Positions 16,166 to 25,056 are shown, counted from the first letter of the stretch. The stretch: DNA of 43,794 nt from Christensenella hongkongensis (GCF_000981035.1 NZ_LAYJ01000078.1:81472-125265), one strand, 5' to 3'. The notes: generated by a model not told the origin, from the letters alone. Made by a program: numbers and translations.

Positions 16166-16177
16166 AGAAACGTTTCT
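16166..16177. promoter_or_regulatory. LacI-family operator
   Basis: AGAAACGTTTCT is a perfect 12-bp palindrome with the central CG typical of LacI/GalR-family operators. It lies between the divergent regulator gene and the sugar operon, about 50 bp downstream of the operon's -10 box, so repression would act as a roadblock. It is the likely target of the adjacent LacI-type protein; a CcpA-type protein is an alternative. Confidence 0.75.
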
Positions 16178-16226
16178 GATTTTAATAAAATGTTAGTAAT
16201 TTTTAGTTATTTCCTGAATTAAACTC

Positions 16227-16255
16227 AGTATAAATCCATTTTTTCATATAGTCAA
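16227..16255 (-). promoter_or_regulatory. Promoter of the sugar transport operon
   Basis: On the minus strand TTGACT (16250-16255), a 17-bp spacer and TATACT (16227-16232) form a near-consensus promoter. The predicted leader is about 140 nt and contains the operator palindrome and the GC-rich palindrome. Confidence 0.75.
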
Positions 16256-16311
16256 TAGGTTTTTTAAAACTAATTTTTTCTAATTTTTTCTGGATATAAT
16301 CAAGCTCGCTC

Positions 16312-16340
16312 TTGACTTTCGCAGTATTCAGCAGTATTAT
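16312..16340 (+). promoter_or_regulatory. Promoter of the LacI-family regulator gene
   Basis: TTGACT (16312-16317), a 17-bp spacer and TATTAT (16335-16340) lie upstream of the regulator. It is divergent from the sugar operon promoter, with 56 bp between the two -35 boxes. Confidence 0.7.
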
Positions 16341-16397
16341 ACTAAATATATAGACACTAAATTAGTTTGCCGACAACGAGGTCGAGGGGTACGCCAT

Positions 16398-17408
16398 ATG
16401 AATCGTAAAAAGGTAACAACAAAAGACATTGCAATCGCAGCAGGGGTATCCCCCACAGCCGTATCTTTTGCACTTAACGGAAAAGAAGGCATCAGCAATG
16501 AAACCCGGCATTTTATACTTGAGACAGCAGAAAAAATCGGCTATAAAAATGTGAAGGCTGCAAAAAAGAGCTTAAACATCGCATTGCTTTTTCGCAGTGA
16601 TTTGCATGATTTGGATCAACTTTTTTACACCGAGTTAAATTCGAGTATGGTAGCTTCCTGCAGGGAGCTACCATACAACTTGATTATGACGTCCGTTTAC
16701 CGTACGGACAATAATATTGCTTTTTCCGATATTCTTCATTCCGGCCTTGTCGATGGTATCATTGTGTATGGCGATCTGGAAATCGATGTTTTAAATGAAT
16801 TGAAAAATCTGCATATCCCTTTTGTTATTTTGGACAGCAGCAGAATCAACGACACCAACTATGCAGTGAGAGTCGATTATAAGACCGCAGCCTATAAGGC
16901 TGCGTGTCATTTGATCAATTTGGGGCACCGCGATATTGCTTACATTGGAAACAACAATAAAAGCCTTTATGATTTTAATCTGCTCACATTCAGCGGATTC
17001 CAGAAAGCAACTTCCGAAAACGATATTGCCCTCAGTACAAACCGCATACAGCTTGAGGTGACGGATAAGAAAAGCCTGCACCTTTGTATTGATAAAGCAC
17101 TTCAGGGGAGCAATAAACCAACGGCGATCTTTTGTGCTACCGATTATTATGGCATACTCGCGATCCGCTACCTGCACTCCATCGGGATCAGAGTACCTGA
17201 TGACATTTCCGTCATCGGGATTGACGACATTGCCGTTTCACAATACATGATTCCTTCGCTTACGACTGTAAAAATCGACCGCGAAGAAATCGGCCGCTGC
17301 GGCTTTGAACTGATTCAAAAGCTGATCAGCGGTACTCCTTGCGAAAGCATACAATTAGATTCTTACGACGTGATTATTCGCGAGAGCGTTTCTTCCCCAC
17401 GAAAATAA
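16398..17408 (+). CDS. LacI-family transcriptional regulator
   Basis: This 336-residue protein has an N-terminal HTH (4-25, TTKDIAIAAGVSPTAVSFAL) and hinge helix. A periplasmic-binding-protein-like effector domain (about 60-330) follows, with the usual ends VIGIDDIAVSQYMIPSLTTV and IIRESV. It binds DNA as a dimer and releases it, or binds more tightly, on sugar binding. It is divergent from the sugar operon, and a CG-centred palindrome lies between them, so local control is likely. GAGGGG precedes the ATG. The effector is unknown but presumably the imported sugar or a product. Confidence 0.93.
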   Translation: MNRKKVTTKDIAIAAGVSPTAVSFALNGKEGISNETRHFILETAEKIGYKNVKAAKKSLNIALLFRSDLHDLDQLFYTELNSSMVASCRELPYNLIMTSVYRTDNNIAFSDILHSGLVDGIIVYGDLEIDVLNELKNLHIPFVILDSSRINDTNYAVRVDYKTAAYKAACHLINLGHRDIAYIGNNNKSLYDFNLLTFSGFQKATSENDIALSTNRIQLEVTDKKSLHLCIDKALQGSNKPTAIFCATDYYGILAIRYLHSIGIRVPDDISVIGIDDIAVSQYMIPSLTTVKIDREEIGRCGFELIQKLISGTPCESIQLDSYDVIIRESVSSPRK

Positions 17409-17458
17409 AAGCAGGATGTATTGTACCCCAAAAACGTGTTATAGCACATATCTTGAAA

Positions 17459-18169
17459 TTATGATTCATGATCCGGCAACTGGTTGATTTGAGTCTCGAC
17501 ACCGCCGCTTATTTTATTCATCACGAGCCCGTTGATCACAAGCTTGAACGTGCATTTCAAAAATGCCGCGCTCTTTTCACACATCTTCATCCGTCCGAGG
17601 TAAATCTGCAAAAACTCCATTGGCGTTGCGTAGTCCTTCATTTTAAGTTCAAAGGTAATTTGATTCTTTGACTGGGAAACACGCACATCCGTCTCATAAA
17701 TCGAAAGGTTCACCCTGTCGTGGATATCGTCAAGATCCCTGCGCTTTACCCTCTTTTTATAGGCGTCAACCTTATCTGCAATAATAAGCGCTGCAGAAAT
17801 ATCGCTGACAGGCGTGCCTGTCTCTTCATCATGTGCGCCTACAGCCGAACAGATATCGCACACGTCCTCCAGCTCCATCCCCACGCGCTGAAGCTCGTCG
17901 AACAGGATAGACGCTCCCGTGAGCGAGTGCATTTTCCTGTTGATCATATTTCCAACGTCATGCGTCCATCCGGCAATCCTCGCAAGGTCTATCCGTTCCT
18001 GTGGAAATCCAAGCTTTTCCAGTATTTCTCCGGCAATCCTGCTCACATACCCCACGTGGCGCGGGCCATGATCTGTATATCCAAGGGTTTCAAGGCAATT
18101 ATTCGCCTGTTCTACCATAATACGTATCCTGGGATTATTGATGATCTCTTCTACTGTTATTTTTCCCAT
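17459..18169 (-). CDS. HD-domain phosphohydrolase-like protein
   Basis: This 236-residue cytoplasmic protein has an HD domain (about 30-155): H34, H38 (HGPRHVGYV), the H70-D71 pair in WTHDVGN, H81 and a later VGAHDEETG/IADKVD segment. The metal-binding set is present, so phosphohydrolase activity is plausible; a nucleotide or phosphate ester substrate is typical of the superfamily but not assignable here. The C-terminal 90 residues are alpha/beta without a recognised motif. It is the last gene of the operon with the TPR and Hsp33 genes, 2 nt downstream of the TPR gene. Confidence 0.85.
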   Translation of the reverse strand: MGKITVEEIINNPRIRIMVEQANNCLETLGYTDHGPRHVGYVSRIAGEILEKLGFPQERIDLARIAGWTHDVGNMINRKMHSLTGASILFDELQRVGMELEDVCDICSAVGAHDEETGTPVSDISAALIIADKVDAYKKRVKRRDLDDIHDRVNLSIYETDVRVSQSKNQITFELKMKDYATPMEFLQIYLGRMKMCEKSAAFLKCTFKLVINGLVMNKISGGVETQINQLPDHES

Positions 18170-18171
18170 TC

Positions 18172-19863
18172 CTATTCCCCTCCAACCACGTTCATGATCT
18201 CCATCACCATAACGGAAAGCCTGTTTACATCCGCATCAAACAACGCCGCTATTTTTTTCGGTTCCCTGGGCGTTTCGTTCAGGTAAAGCGCTGTGAAAGC
18301 AATCGCAGCGGCAAATTCCCTGATCTCCTGCAAAAATTTGCCAGCCTCGCCTTTTTCTGCAAACTCTTGCAGCAGCGTTACCGCCTTGCCTGCAAGTTGC
18401 TCGGAAAATTCCTGGCTGACCACTGTCACGATCAAGTCAAAAAGCTGGTCAAATTTTTCCGTTTCGCTGCCTTCCACGCCATCAAGGATACCAACTTTCA
18501 CCTCTACAATGTTCCCGTTAAAGTATGCAACGTAGGGTTCCTGCGCGCGCATTCTTTTCAGCAACACAAAAATCTCATTTTTGATGTCGTCCGGCTGGTT
18601 CCTGCGCAGGATGTATCTCCTGAAAATCTTTTCCGTTTTTTCGTCTTCAAAGCTGCCGATAATTTTAACGACCGCGCGCTTGATAAAATCGTCCCCATAT
18701 TCCAATCCCCATAAAAGGATATCATTGAGTTTTTTATCAGTTTGCCACAGCCCGTTGAATTCCTGCTCCGGAAGCTTCATACTGTTATTAAGATACTGAA
18801 TACGCTCCTTTGCCTCCGCAGGCGGGACTTGGAACACATATCCAAGCTCTTCAAATTCCTTTTTCCCTTCCATTACGGCCTTGATATATCCGATATAATA
18901 GGCAGCCACACTGTCATAGGGATCGAGTTTTACAATATCGGAAAGATACTTGACCGCTTCCGGGTACCGTCCCAGATTGTAGCTTGCCATTGCGGCACAA
19001 AACAGAACCTTATCATCATATGGCGAAGTAGCAAGGATATTGGTCAAATATCTCATTGCCTCTTCGTGCTCTTTGATCTCGCAATATGTGATCGCAATCT
19101 TATAAAGATCGTCATAGCTTCCGTTATTCTGCTTGACGGCCTGATCCACAAAGCCACGCGTTCCCTGTTCGTTTTTTTCGTGCAAAAACATTGCCATATT
19201 ACAGTTCGCGTGCACATTATTTGGTTCGATCTCCAAAACCTGCCGTGTAATTTCCACTGCTTCATCAAACTTTTTCAGGCAATAATATGATAGGGCCAGG
19301 TTGTTTTTTGCAAAAAGCAGGTCAGGATTATCCGTTTCCACCTTTTCAAGTACCTCCGCGGCTTTCTGGTACTCACAATTATCAAGGTAGCTCTTCCCTT
19401 CCTGCGCGAGCTGCTGCTGCAGCTGCTCTGCCGCGTCGCCGATTGGGTATTCCTCTTCTTCTTCAAAATCAGCAAAAAGCATCAGGAATTCTTCGACTTC
19501 CTCCTGGAATTCGCCCTCCGGATCAAGCGCAAGATATTTTTCAAAGCTCTCCTGAGCCTTTTCAAGGTCGTTTAATCCAAGAAAATTACAGCCCATTCCA
19601 AAATAACAGTCGCTGCGTCCCTCTTTTTTCCGCATCAATAATTCAAACAGGACACTGTTTGATTCTTCGTATTTCGACAGCTCTGTTAATATTTCAGCGA
19701 GCTTCATCCTGTATTCCGTATTCCGGTCGTCCTTATCCACCGCTTTACGCATCATAGATAACGCTCCCAGATAATTCATGTTTTCCATCATTTTGAGGCC
19801 TGACTGGTAATAAAACTCGGCAGGCCGTTCAAAACTTACAATTTTTACGTTTTCGTTCTTCAT
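18172..19863 (-). CDS. Tetratricopeptide repeat protein
   Basis: This 563-residue protein has at least six TPR-like helical pairs in the first ~345 residues (for example ALSMMRKAVDKDDRNTEYR; AVEITRQVLEIEPNNVHANC; AVKYLSDIVKLDPYDSVAA). They are followed by a ~210-residue alpha-helical C-terminal region that resembles no family I can name. TPR arrays mediate protein-protein contacts. No signal peptide or membrane span is seen, so it is cytoplasmic. The gene sits 2 nt from both neighbours (Hsp33 upstream, HD protein downstream), and co-expression with an oxidative-stress chaperone is the only functional hint. Confidence 0.85.
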   Translation of the reverse strand: MKNENVKIVSFERPAEFYYQSGLKMMENMNYLGALSMMRKAVDKDDRNTEYRMKLAEILTELSKYEESNSVLFELLMRKKEGRSDCYFGMGCNFLGLNDLEKAQESFEKYLALDPEGEFQEEVEEFLMLFADFEEEEEYPIGDAAEQLQQQLAQEGKSYLDNCEYQKAAEVLEKVETDNPDLLFAKNNLALSYYCLKKFDEAVEITRQVLEIEPNNVHANCNMAMFLHEKNEQGTRGFVDQAVKQNNGSYDDLYKIAITYCEIKEHEEAMRYLTNILATSPYDDKVLFCAAMASYNLGRYPEAVKYLSDIVKLDPYDSVAAYYIGYIKAVMEGKKEFEELGYVFQVPPAEAKERIQYLNNSMKLPEQEFNGLWQTDKKLNDILLWGLEYGDDFIKRAVVKIIGSFEDEKTEKIFRRYILRRNQPDDIKNEIFVLLKRMRAQEPYVAYFNGNIVEVKVGILDGVEGSETEKFDQLFDLIVTVVSQEFSEQLAGKAVTLLQEFAEKGEAGKFLQEIREFAAAIAFTALYLNETPREPKKIAALFDADVNRLSVMVMEIMNVVGGE

Positions 19864-19865
19864 TC

Positions 19866-20747
19866 CTATTCCTTTGTTGCGTGCTCGAGAAGCCTGCCAA
19901 GGTCATCCGAAGAAAAATCATATTTTTTATTGCAGAACCTGCATACGATTTCAGCCCCGGCGTCCTCTTTGATCATATCTTCAATTTCCTTTTTCCCTAA
20001 AGAGAGCACAACCTCTTCCAGCCTGTCTTTGGAGCAATCGCACTTCCAAAGCGGTTGCTCGTGCTCGAGCATTTGCAGCTCCATTCCTTCAAACACCTGT
20101 TCCAAAGCGCCGTCAAGGCCTTTTGAGAACATATAGATTGCAAAATTTGCGATTTCTCCCGTACGTTTCTCCACTGCTGCAAGCGATTCCTCACTGCACC
20201 CCGGCATTGGGCGGATGATGATTCCGCCTGCATTTACGATACTCATATCTGTTTCGAGCCATGTATTGACATATACGATAGAGGGCTGTTGTTCTGACAC
20301 CAGAAAATAATTTGCGATATCTTCGCCGATCTCTCCTGAAATCACGGGCGTCTTCCCTATGTACGGTTCTTTGAGCCCTAAATCTTCCACCACAGTTACG
20401 AATCCGTCTTTTCCAACCGCTCCCGCAACGTCGATCGCGCCTTTTTCATTCGCAGCGATGTTAACCGCCGGATTTGCAACATAGCCCTTCATGTGCAACC
20501 TTGCGTTACCCACCGCCATAATCGTGCCTGCAGGGCCTCCGCCATTGATCATCAGCGTGAGCCTGTCATTCCTGTTTTTAAGCATAGACGCCATCATCGT
20601 CGCCGCCGCAAGCGTGCGCCCAAGGGCAATCGTTGCCGCAGGCATCGTATTATGTATCTTCCGCGCCTCTTCTACCATACGGCTGACATCGCACGCACAG
20701 ACAGATATTTCTTTATTTAACATTGCTTTTACTAAAACATCGCTCAT
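19866..20747 (-). CDS. hslO: Hsp33 redox-regulated chaperone
   Basis: This 293-residue protein is a holdase that is switched on by oxidation. The N-terminal core has the conserved GRTLAAATMMASMLK segment and family motif MINGGGPAGTIMAVGNARLHMKGYVANP. The C-terminal redox switch carries the zinc cysteines C236, C238 (CDC) and C269, C272 (CRFC), all four present. Length matches the family. It acts in the cytoplasm against aggregation under oxidative and heat stress. It lies 4 nt after the methyltransferase gene and 2 nt before the TPR gene. Confidence 0.97.
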   Translation of the reverse strand: MSDVLVKAMLNKEISVCACDVSRMVEEARKIHNTMPAATIALGRTLAAATMMASMLKNRNDRLTLMINGGGPAGTIMAVGNARLHMKGYVANPAVNIAANEKGAIDVAGAVGKDGFVTVVEDLGLKEPYIGKTPVISGEIGEDIANYFLVSEQQPSIVYVNTWLETDMSIVNAGGIIIRPMPGCSEESLAAVEKRTGEIANFAIYMFSKGLDGALEQVFEGMELQMLEHEQPLWKCDCSKDRLEEVVLSLGKKEIEDMIKEDAGAEIVCRFCNKKYDFSSDDLGRLLEHATKE

Positions 20748-20751
20748 CTTT

Positions 20752-21504
20752 TCATTGTACCTTTCCTGCTACAAACTGTATTCTCTCTTCCTGCCTATGG
20801 GGAATATCGCATGTCATAAAACCATATTGATTGATTTGTGAAAAGCCCGCTTCGTAAAGCAGCTCTTCCAATTCATCCTGTTCCCAGGCACGTTGTTTGT
20901 GCATCTCATCATAACGTTTATAAACCTCGCCCTGGCGCAGAAACATGGTAAGCTCCATGGTTACTGTTTTTTTCCCTTCGTCATAGCTGTTCTGCCAGAA
21001 ATAGGTCTGTTCGTCGCCGTCATCGTAATAGAACTCGTTCCCCAGAACCTCTTTTATTTTATAGGCGGAGCTGATATCAAACAAAAACGCACCGCCATTC
21101 TTCAAATTTCCATATACGCCTTTAAAAAAGTCACGCATATCATCCTCTTCAAGCAGGTAGTTTACTCCGTCGCACGCACACACCACGGCGTCCGCCTTCT
21201 TGTTTAGCAGGAACCCACGCATATCAGCGCACGCATAGCTTACCTTCAACGCCTTTTTGCGCGTCTTTTCCTGTGCGATAAAAAGCATATCCTCCGCAAT
21301 ATCCACTGCTGTCATACGAAATCCGTTTTCCGCAAGCGGCAGCGTTATATTTCCTGTCCCGCATGCGTACTCCAGCAGGTTCGCACCTTCCCTTATTCCG
21401 CGGGCGTTTAAGATACTCATAAGATATTCCGCCCATCCGGCGTAGGAAACATCATACATCAACGCGTCATAAATCCCTGCAAGAGCGCTGTATTGCTCAC
21501 TCAA
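20752..21504 (-). CDS. Class I SAM-dependent methyltransferase
   Basis: This 250-residue cytoplasmic protein has an N-terminal YSALAGIYDALMYDVSYAGWAEY entry, SAM motif I EYACGTGN (about 45-52), motif II VDIAEDML and motif IV (VVCACDGVNYLL). The C-terminal beta hairpin region is rich in aromatic residues. The group is broad, and substrates include small molecules and tRNA or proteins, so no specific reaction is claimed. It overlaps the M20 peptidase gene by 8 bp and precedes hslO, indicating co-translation. Confidence 0.85.
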   Translation of the reverse strand: MSEQYSALAGIYDALMYDVSYAGWAEYLMSILNARGIREGANLLEYACGTGNITLPLAENGFRMTAVDIAEDMLFIAQEKTRKKALKVSYACADMRGFLLNKKADAVVCACDGVNYLLEEDDMRDFFKGVYGNLKNGGAFLFDISSAYKIKEVLGNEFYYDDGDEQTYFWQNSYDEGKKTVTMELTMFLRQGEVYKRYDEMHKQRAWEQDELEELLYEAGFSQINQYGFMTCDIPHRQEERIQFVAGKVQ

Positions 21505-22642
21505 AATCAGTTACCCTCAAAAAATATTCTACACCATTTAACAATACTTGTTCGTTAAAGTTGAACCTGCTTGAATGCAGCGGTTCCGCATCGTCTGCTT
21601 CCGCAATCCCCATAAAGGTATAAAGTCCGGGGATTTGCCGCTGGAAATTAGAAAAATCCTCAGACAGCATCACAGGCTCCACCACCACAAATTCCGCTTC
21701 GTCAAATTTTGCTTTTGTCCTGTCATATAACGCTGCGTCATTTACCACGGCGGGATAAGTCATTGACTCTATATATTCGCTCTTCACCTGATACATCATG
21801 TCAAGGCCTTCGAGCATCTCGGTAAGTCGGCGCTGAATGGTTTGCGTAACCTCCGGCTCAAATGTCCGAATCGTTCCCTCCAGCCTTACGTCTTCGCAGA
21901 TCACATTCCTTGTCTGCCCGCCTTCGATCCTTCCAATCGTGATTACGCCCGTTTTGTAGGGATCTACGTTCCTTGAAATGATCGTCTGGATGCCCATTAC
22001 AAGCTGTGCCGCCGCAATAAGCGCGTCCCTGCCGTTATGCGGCTTTGCCCCGTGGCTGCCACGCCCTTTGATATTAATATTAAGATCGCACATGCGCGCC
22101 ATAATCGGTCCTGCCTTGCATCCGGCTACCCCTGCCGGCAAATACGGCCACAAATGAATGCCATAAATTTCATCCACATCCGGGTTTTTAAGCGCGCCCT
22201 CCTCAACCATAGGCTGCGCCCCTCCCGTCGTTTCCTCCGCAGGCTGGAACAGGAACACATAGTTATATTTGAGCCTGTCGCTGGCGCCACTGATAATTTT
22301 TGCACAGATAAGCGCAATCGCCATATGTCCGTCATGTCCGCACGCGTGCATCATGTTTTCACACTGCGAACGGTAAGAAACATCGTTATATTCCGGCACG
22401 GGCAGAGCGTCGATATCCGCACGGATCGCAACCGTCTTTGCCGGATGTTTTGCAAGGAAAACTGCTTTGATTCCCGTTTTCGCAACGACCTCCAACTGAT
22501 CGGGCCGAAGGCGTTTTAAATAGTTCATCAGGTATTCCGATGTTTTATATTCCTCAAACGAATACTCAGGCACCCTGTGCAGTTCCCTGCGTATTTCCGT
22601 AATCTCGCCAAGATATTGCCTTAAAGACTCCCTTACCTTCAT
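21497..22642 (-). CDS. M20-family amidohydrolase (N-acyl-amino acid deacylase type)
   Basis: This 381-residue metallo-amidohydrolase has M20D features: IRADIDALPVPE (about 72-83), MHACGHDGHMA (metal and catalytic Cys/His region), PAEETTGGAQPMVEEG with the catalytic glutamate pair, and MLSEDFSNF near the C-terminus. The M20D group includes hippurate hydrolase, IAA-amino acid hydrolase and N-acetyldiaminopimelate deacetylase (DapL of the acetyl lysine branch). It is divergent from the lysine operon, so the DapL role is an attractive guess, but there is no dapH neighbour to support it. It is the first gene of the five-gene leftward operon. The ribosome site is weak (GCAGG, GGAAG upstream). Confidence 0.85.
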   Translation of the reverse strand: MKVRESLRQYLGEITEIRRELHRVPEYSFEEYKTSEYLMNYLKRLRPDQLEVVAKTGIKAVFLAKHPAKTVAIRADIDALPVPEYNDVSYRSQCENMMHACGHDGHMAIALICAKIISGASDRLKYNYVFLFQPAEETTGGAQPMVEEGALKNPDVDEIYGIHLWPYLPAGVAGCKAGPIMARMCDLNINIKGRGSHGAKPHNGRDALIAAAQLVMGIQTIISRNVDPYKTGVITIGRIEGGQTRNVICEDVRLEGTIRTFEPEVTQTIQRRLTEMLEGLDMMYQVKSEYIESMTYPAVVNDAALYDRTKAKFDEAEFVVVEPVMLSEDFSNFQRQIPGLYTFMGIAEADDAEPLHSSRFNFNEQVLLNGVEYFLRVTDFE

Positions 22643-22682
22643 TCCTGCGGTACTTCCTTTTCCACTTTTTTAATCTAGTATC

Positions 22683-22711
22683 AATATACCGTTTTTACTG
22701 TTGTTTCGCAA
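22683..22711 (-). promoter_or_regulatory. Promoter of the M20-hslO-HD operon
   Basis: On the minus strand TTGCGA (22706-22711), a 17-bp spacer and TATATT (22683-22688) lie about 40 bp before the M20 gene. It is back to back with the lysine operon promoter. Confidence 0.55.
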
Positions 22712-22731
22712 GTATTTCACATGGAAAACTA

Positions 22732-22760
22732 TTTACATGGCTTCTGCTTTGCGGTATAAT
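22732..22760 (+). promoter_or_regulatory. Promoter of the lysine/DAP operon
   Basis: TTTACA (22732-22737), a 17-bp spacer and TATAAT (22755-22760) precede the riboswitch by about 10 bp. Transcription would start near 22767. Confidence 0.8.
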
Positions 22761-22770
22761 GACTTAAGAA

Positions 22771-22963
22771 CAGACAGAGGAGCGTTACAGTATGAGTATC
22801 GCGGCATGATAAAGTCTTTCGGCGAGACGGTTGTATGCTGCGGGAAAGGGCTTAACGCCGAAGAATTTTGTGCACGCCGGGCATGAGCTTCTGGGGGTAC
22901 GGTCAATAGCCGTATCACTGTCACCGTCATTTGGCGGTGTTGCGCTGCTGCGACTTTCATCTG
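22771..22963 (+). ncRNA. Lysine riboswitch (L box) upstream of asd-dapA-dapB
   Basis: Conserved L-box blocks appear in order: AGAGGAGCG then AGTATGAG (22776-22797), GGGAAAGGG and ACGCCGAAG (22840-22865), a GGGGGTACGG...CCGTATCACTG arm (22894-22920), and the closing GGCGGTG...GCTGCTGCG segment (22934-22952). The five-helix junction layout fits the known aptamer (Rfam lysine family). In the family, lysine binding favours the downstream terminator and shuts off lysine biosynthesis or transport genes, which matches the asd-dapA-dapB operon that follows. Exact ends are approximate. Confidence 0.9.
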
Positions 22964-22972
22964 AGAAGATTT

Positions 22973-23003
22973 AAAGAACGGCGCGCGTGTGCCGTTCTTT
23001 TTT
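22973..23003 (+). terminator. Riboswitch-controlled intrinsic terminator
   Basis: Perfect 10-bp arms AAAGAACGGC (22973-22982) and GCCGTTCTTT (22991-23000) are followed by a T-run (22998-23003). It lies immediately after the aptamer and about 100 bp before asd, the expected place for lysine-dependent attenuation. Confidence 0.9.
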
Positions 23004-23106
23004 GCACATAGCCCCCTATTTCCTCAGCTATGGATAAAAAACGGTTTTCCGTTTTAAATATTTTAAGTACCGTATGGGCATCATACGGCAAGAACAGGAG
23101 AATATA

Positions 23107-24120
23107 ATGAGAAAATATAATGTTGCCGTTGTAGGCGCTACCGGAATGGTAGGCAGAAAATTCCTTCAGGTCCTCGAGGAACGCAAGCTTCCCGTGGAAA
23201 ACTACTATTTGTTCGCAAGTGCAAGAAGCGCGGGAAAAAAAGTAGATTTTATGGGAAAAGAATATACGATTGAGGAGCTTACGGAAACCTGCTTTGACGG
23301 CAAGGATATCGATATTGCCCTCTTCTCCGCAGGCGGCGGCACAAGCGAAAAATTTGCACCGTGCGCGGTAAAGGCAGGTGCTCTTGTGATCGACAACTCC
23401 AGCGCATGGCGTATGAAGCAGGCCGTTCCGCTCGTGGTTCCCGAGGTGAATCCTGAGGATATCGCATGGAATAACGGTATCATCGCAAACCCCAACTGCT
23501 CCACGATCCAGGCTATGGTAGCTTTGAAGCCGCTCGACGACAAATATAAGATCAAGCGTGTGGTGTACTCCACCTACCAGGCTGTTTCCGGCGCAGGTAT
23601 GGGCGGTTACAGCGATCTTGAAAACGGTATAAACGGCGACGCGCCCAAAAAGTTTCCTTACCCGATCTTTGGCAACTGCCTGCCGCAAATTGACGTATTT
23701 GATGAGGACGGCTATACGAAGGAAGAGCTGAAAATGGTCAATGAGACGCGCAAAATCCTTCATAACGACAATATGCGTATCACCGCAACCACTGTGCGCG
23801 TACCTGTTTTTCACGGCCACAGCGAATCGATCAATGTCGAGTTCGAAAAGGACTTTGACCTCGACGATCTGAAAAAGACGCTTGCCGATTTCCCCGGCCT
23901 TATCGTAATGGACGAGGTGAAAACCGGCGAAGGAAAGGGCGTATATCCAATGGCAACCGAAATTGCCGGTAAGGATGAGGTCTATGTTGGCAGGATCAGG
24001 CGCGACCGTTCGGTTGATTCCGGGGTGAACCTGTGGGTTGTTGCGGACAACATCAGGAAAGGCGCTGCAACAAACGCAGTCCAGATTGCACAGAAATGGA
24101 TGGAGATGCAGGAACAATAA
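23107..24120 (+). CDS. asd: Aspartate-semialdehyde dehydrogenase
   Basis: This 337-residue enzyme reduces aspartyl phosphate to aspartate semialdehyde with NADPH, the branch-point step for lysine, threonine and methionine. It has the nucleotide motif GATGMVG (10-16), SAGGG (75-79), the active-site cysteine C131 in NPNCSTIQ, and the substrate/His region around 240-260 (RVPVFHGHSE). The start at 23107 is set by AGGAG seven bases upstream. A short inverted repeat (23070-23076/23082-23088) lies just before it and might shape initiation. First gene of the lysine operon, 57 bp before dapA. Confidence 0.96.
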   Translation: MRKYNVAVVGATGMVGRKFLQVLEERKLPVENYYLFASARSAGKKVDFMGKEYTIEELTETCFDGKDIDIALFSAGGGTSEKFAPCAVKAGALVIDNSSAWRMKQAVPLVVPEVNPEDIAWNNGIIANPNCSTIQAMVALKPLDDKYKIKRVVYSTYQAVSGAGMGGYSDLENGINGDAPKKFPYPIFGNCLPQIDVFDEDGYTKEELKMVNETRKILHNDNMRITATTVRVPVFHGHSESINVEFEKDFDLDDLKKTLADFPGLIVMDEVKTGEGKGVYPMATEIAGKDEVYVGRIRRDRSVDSGVNLWVVADNIRKGAATNAVQIAQKWMEMQEQ

Positions 24121-24177
24121 ACCGCGCTTGCCGCACGGCCTGCCCCATCGCAACACTGATTTGATAGGAGAAAAACT

Positions 24178-25056
24178 ATGATTTTTAGAGGTTCCGGCGT
24201 AGCACTCGTAACGCCCTTTACTGAAGATGGAATCGCATTCGATACGCTTGAAAAGCTGGTCGAATTCCAGATTTCAAATGATACGGACGCGCTGATTGTG
24301 TGCGGCACCACCGGCGAGCCGTCTACCATGTCGCTTCCCGAGCAGCACTCTGTGATTGAATTTGTAGTGAAGCAGGCGGATGGGCGTATTCCTGTCATTG
24401 CAGGAGTTGGTGGAAACAACACCGCCAGCGTGGTGGAATGTGCAAAGGTTGTGGAAGGCCTTGGAGCAGACGCTATTCTTGGCGTAACGCCTTATTATAA
24501 CAAGTGCACGGATACAGGGCTCATAGCTCACTTCAATGCGCTTGCAGATGCAACGCAGCTTCCCGTAATACTTTATAACATCCCGGGCAGAACCGGTGTG
24601 AACATTTGTCCTGCGGTATACGAAGAGTTATGCTGCCACGACAAAATTGCCGGCATCAAAGAAGCGAGCGGAAATCTCTCGCAGCTTGTGGAAACGGCCC
24701 GCCTGACGCGTGGAAAGGCCGCGCTATACAGCGGAAACGACGACCAGATCGTTCCCCTGCTTTCGCTTGGCGGCGACGGTGTGATTTCTGTTTTGGCAAA
24801 CATTATGCCCAAGTATACGCACAATATGGTTATGAATTACCTGAAGGGCGACGTTGGAGCCGCGCGCGATATGCAGCTTGAAATAAACCCTCTGGTAAGC
24901 GCACTGTTCTGCGAAGTAAACCCAATCCCGATCAAGGCGGCGCTGCGCGCTATGGGTTTTGCCATGGGGCCTTTGCGTCTGCCGCTTACGGAAATGAGCG
25001 AGGCGCATCACGATAACCTGATCAGGCAAATGCGCAGCTTTGGACTGATTGACTGA
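24178..25056 (+). CDS. dapA: 4-Hydroxy-tetrahydrodipicolinate synthase
   Basis: This 292-residue (beta/alpha)8 enzyme condenses pyruvate with aspartate semialdehyde, the first committed step of diaminopimelate and lysine synthesis. The Schiff-base lysine is K161 (GIKEASG), the catalytic triad T44/T45 (GTTGEPST) and Y133, and the carboxylate-binding R138 (YNIPGRTG). Family length is normal. The ribosome site is AGGAG. It follows asd, and its stop lies 13 bp before the dapB start. Confidence 0.97.
   Translation: MIFRGSGVALVTPFTEDGIAFDTLEKLVEFQISNDTDALIVCGTTGEPSTMSLPEQHSVIEFVVKQADGRIPVIAGVGGNNTASVVECAKVVEGLGADAILGVTPYYNKCTDTGLIAHFNALADATQLPVILYNIPGRTGVNICPAVYEELCCHDKIAGIKEASGNLSQLVETARLTRGKAALYSGNDDQIVPLLSLGGDGVISVLANIMPKYTHNMVMNYLKGDVGAARDMQLEINPLVSALFCEVNPIPIKAALRAMGFAMGPLRLPLTEMSEAHHDNLIRQMRSFGLID

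Noticed and set aside
22701..22886. A 61-codon open frame upstream of asd
   Set aside because: It lies across the promoter and lysine riboswitch and has no ribosome site.
22957..24156. A 399-codon open frame antisense to asd
   Set aside because: It is the complement of a conserved gene with clear motifs; long antisense frames are common in this composition.
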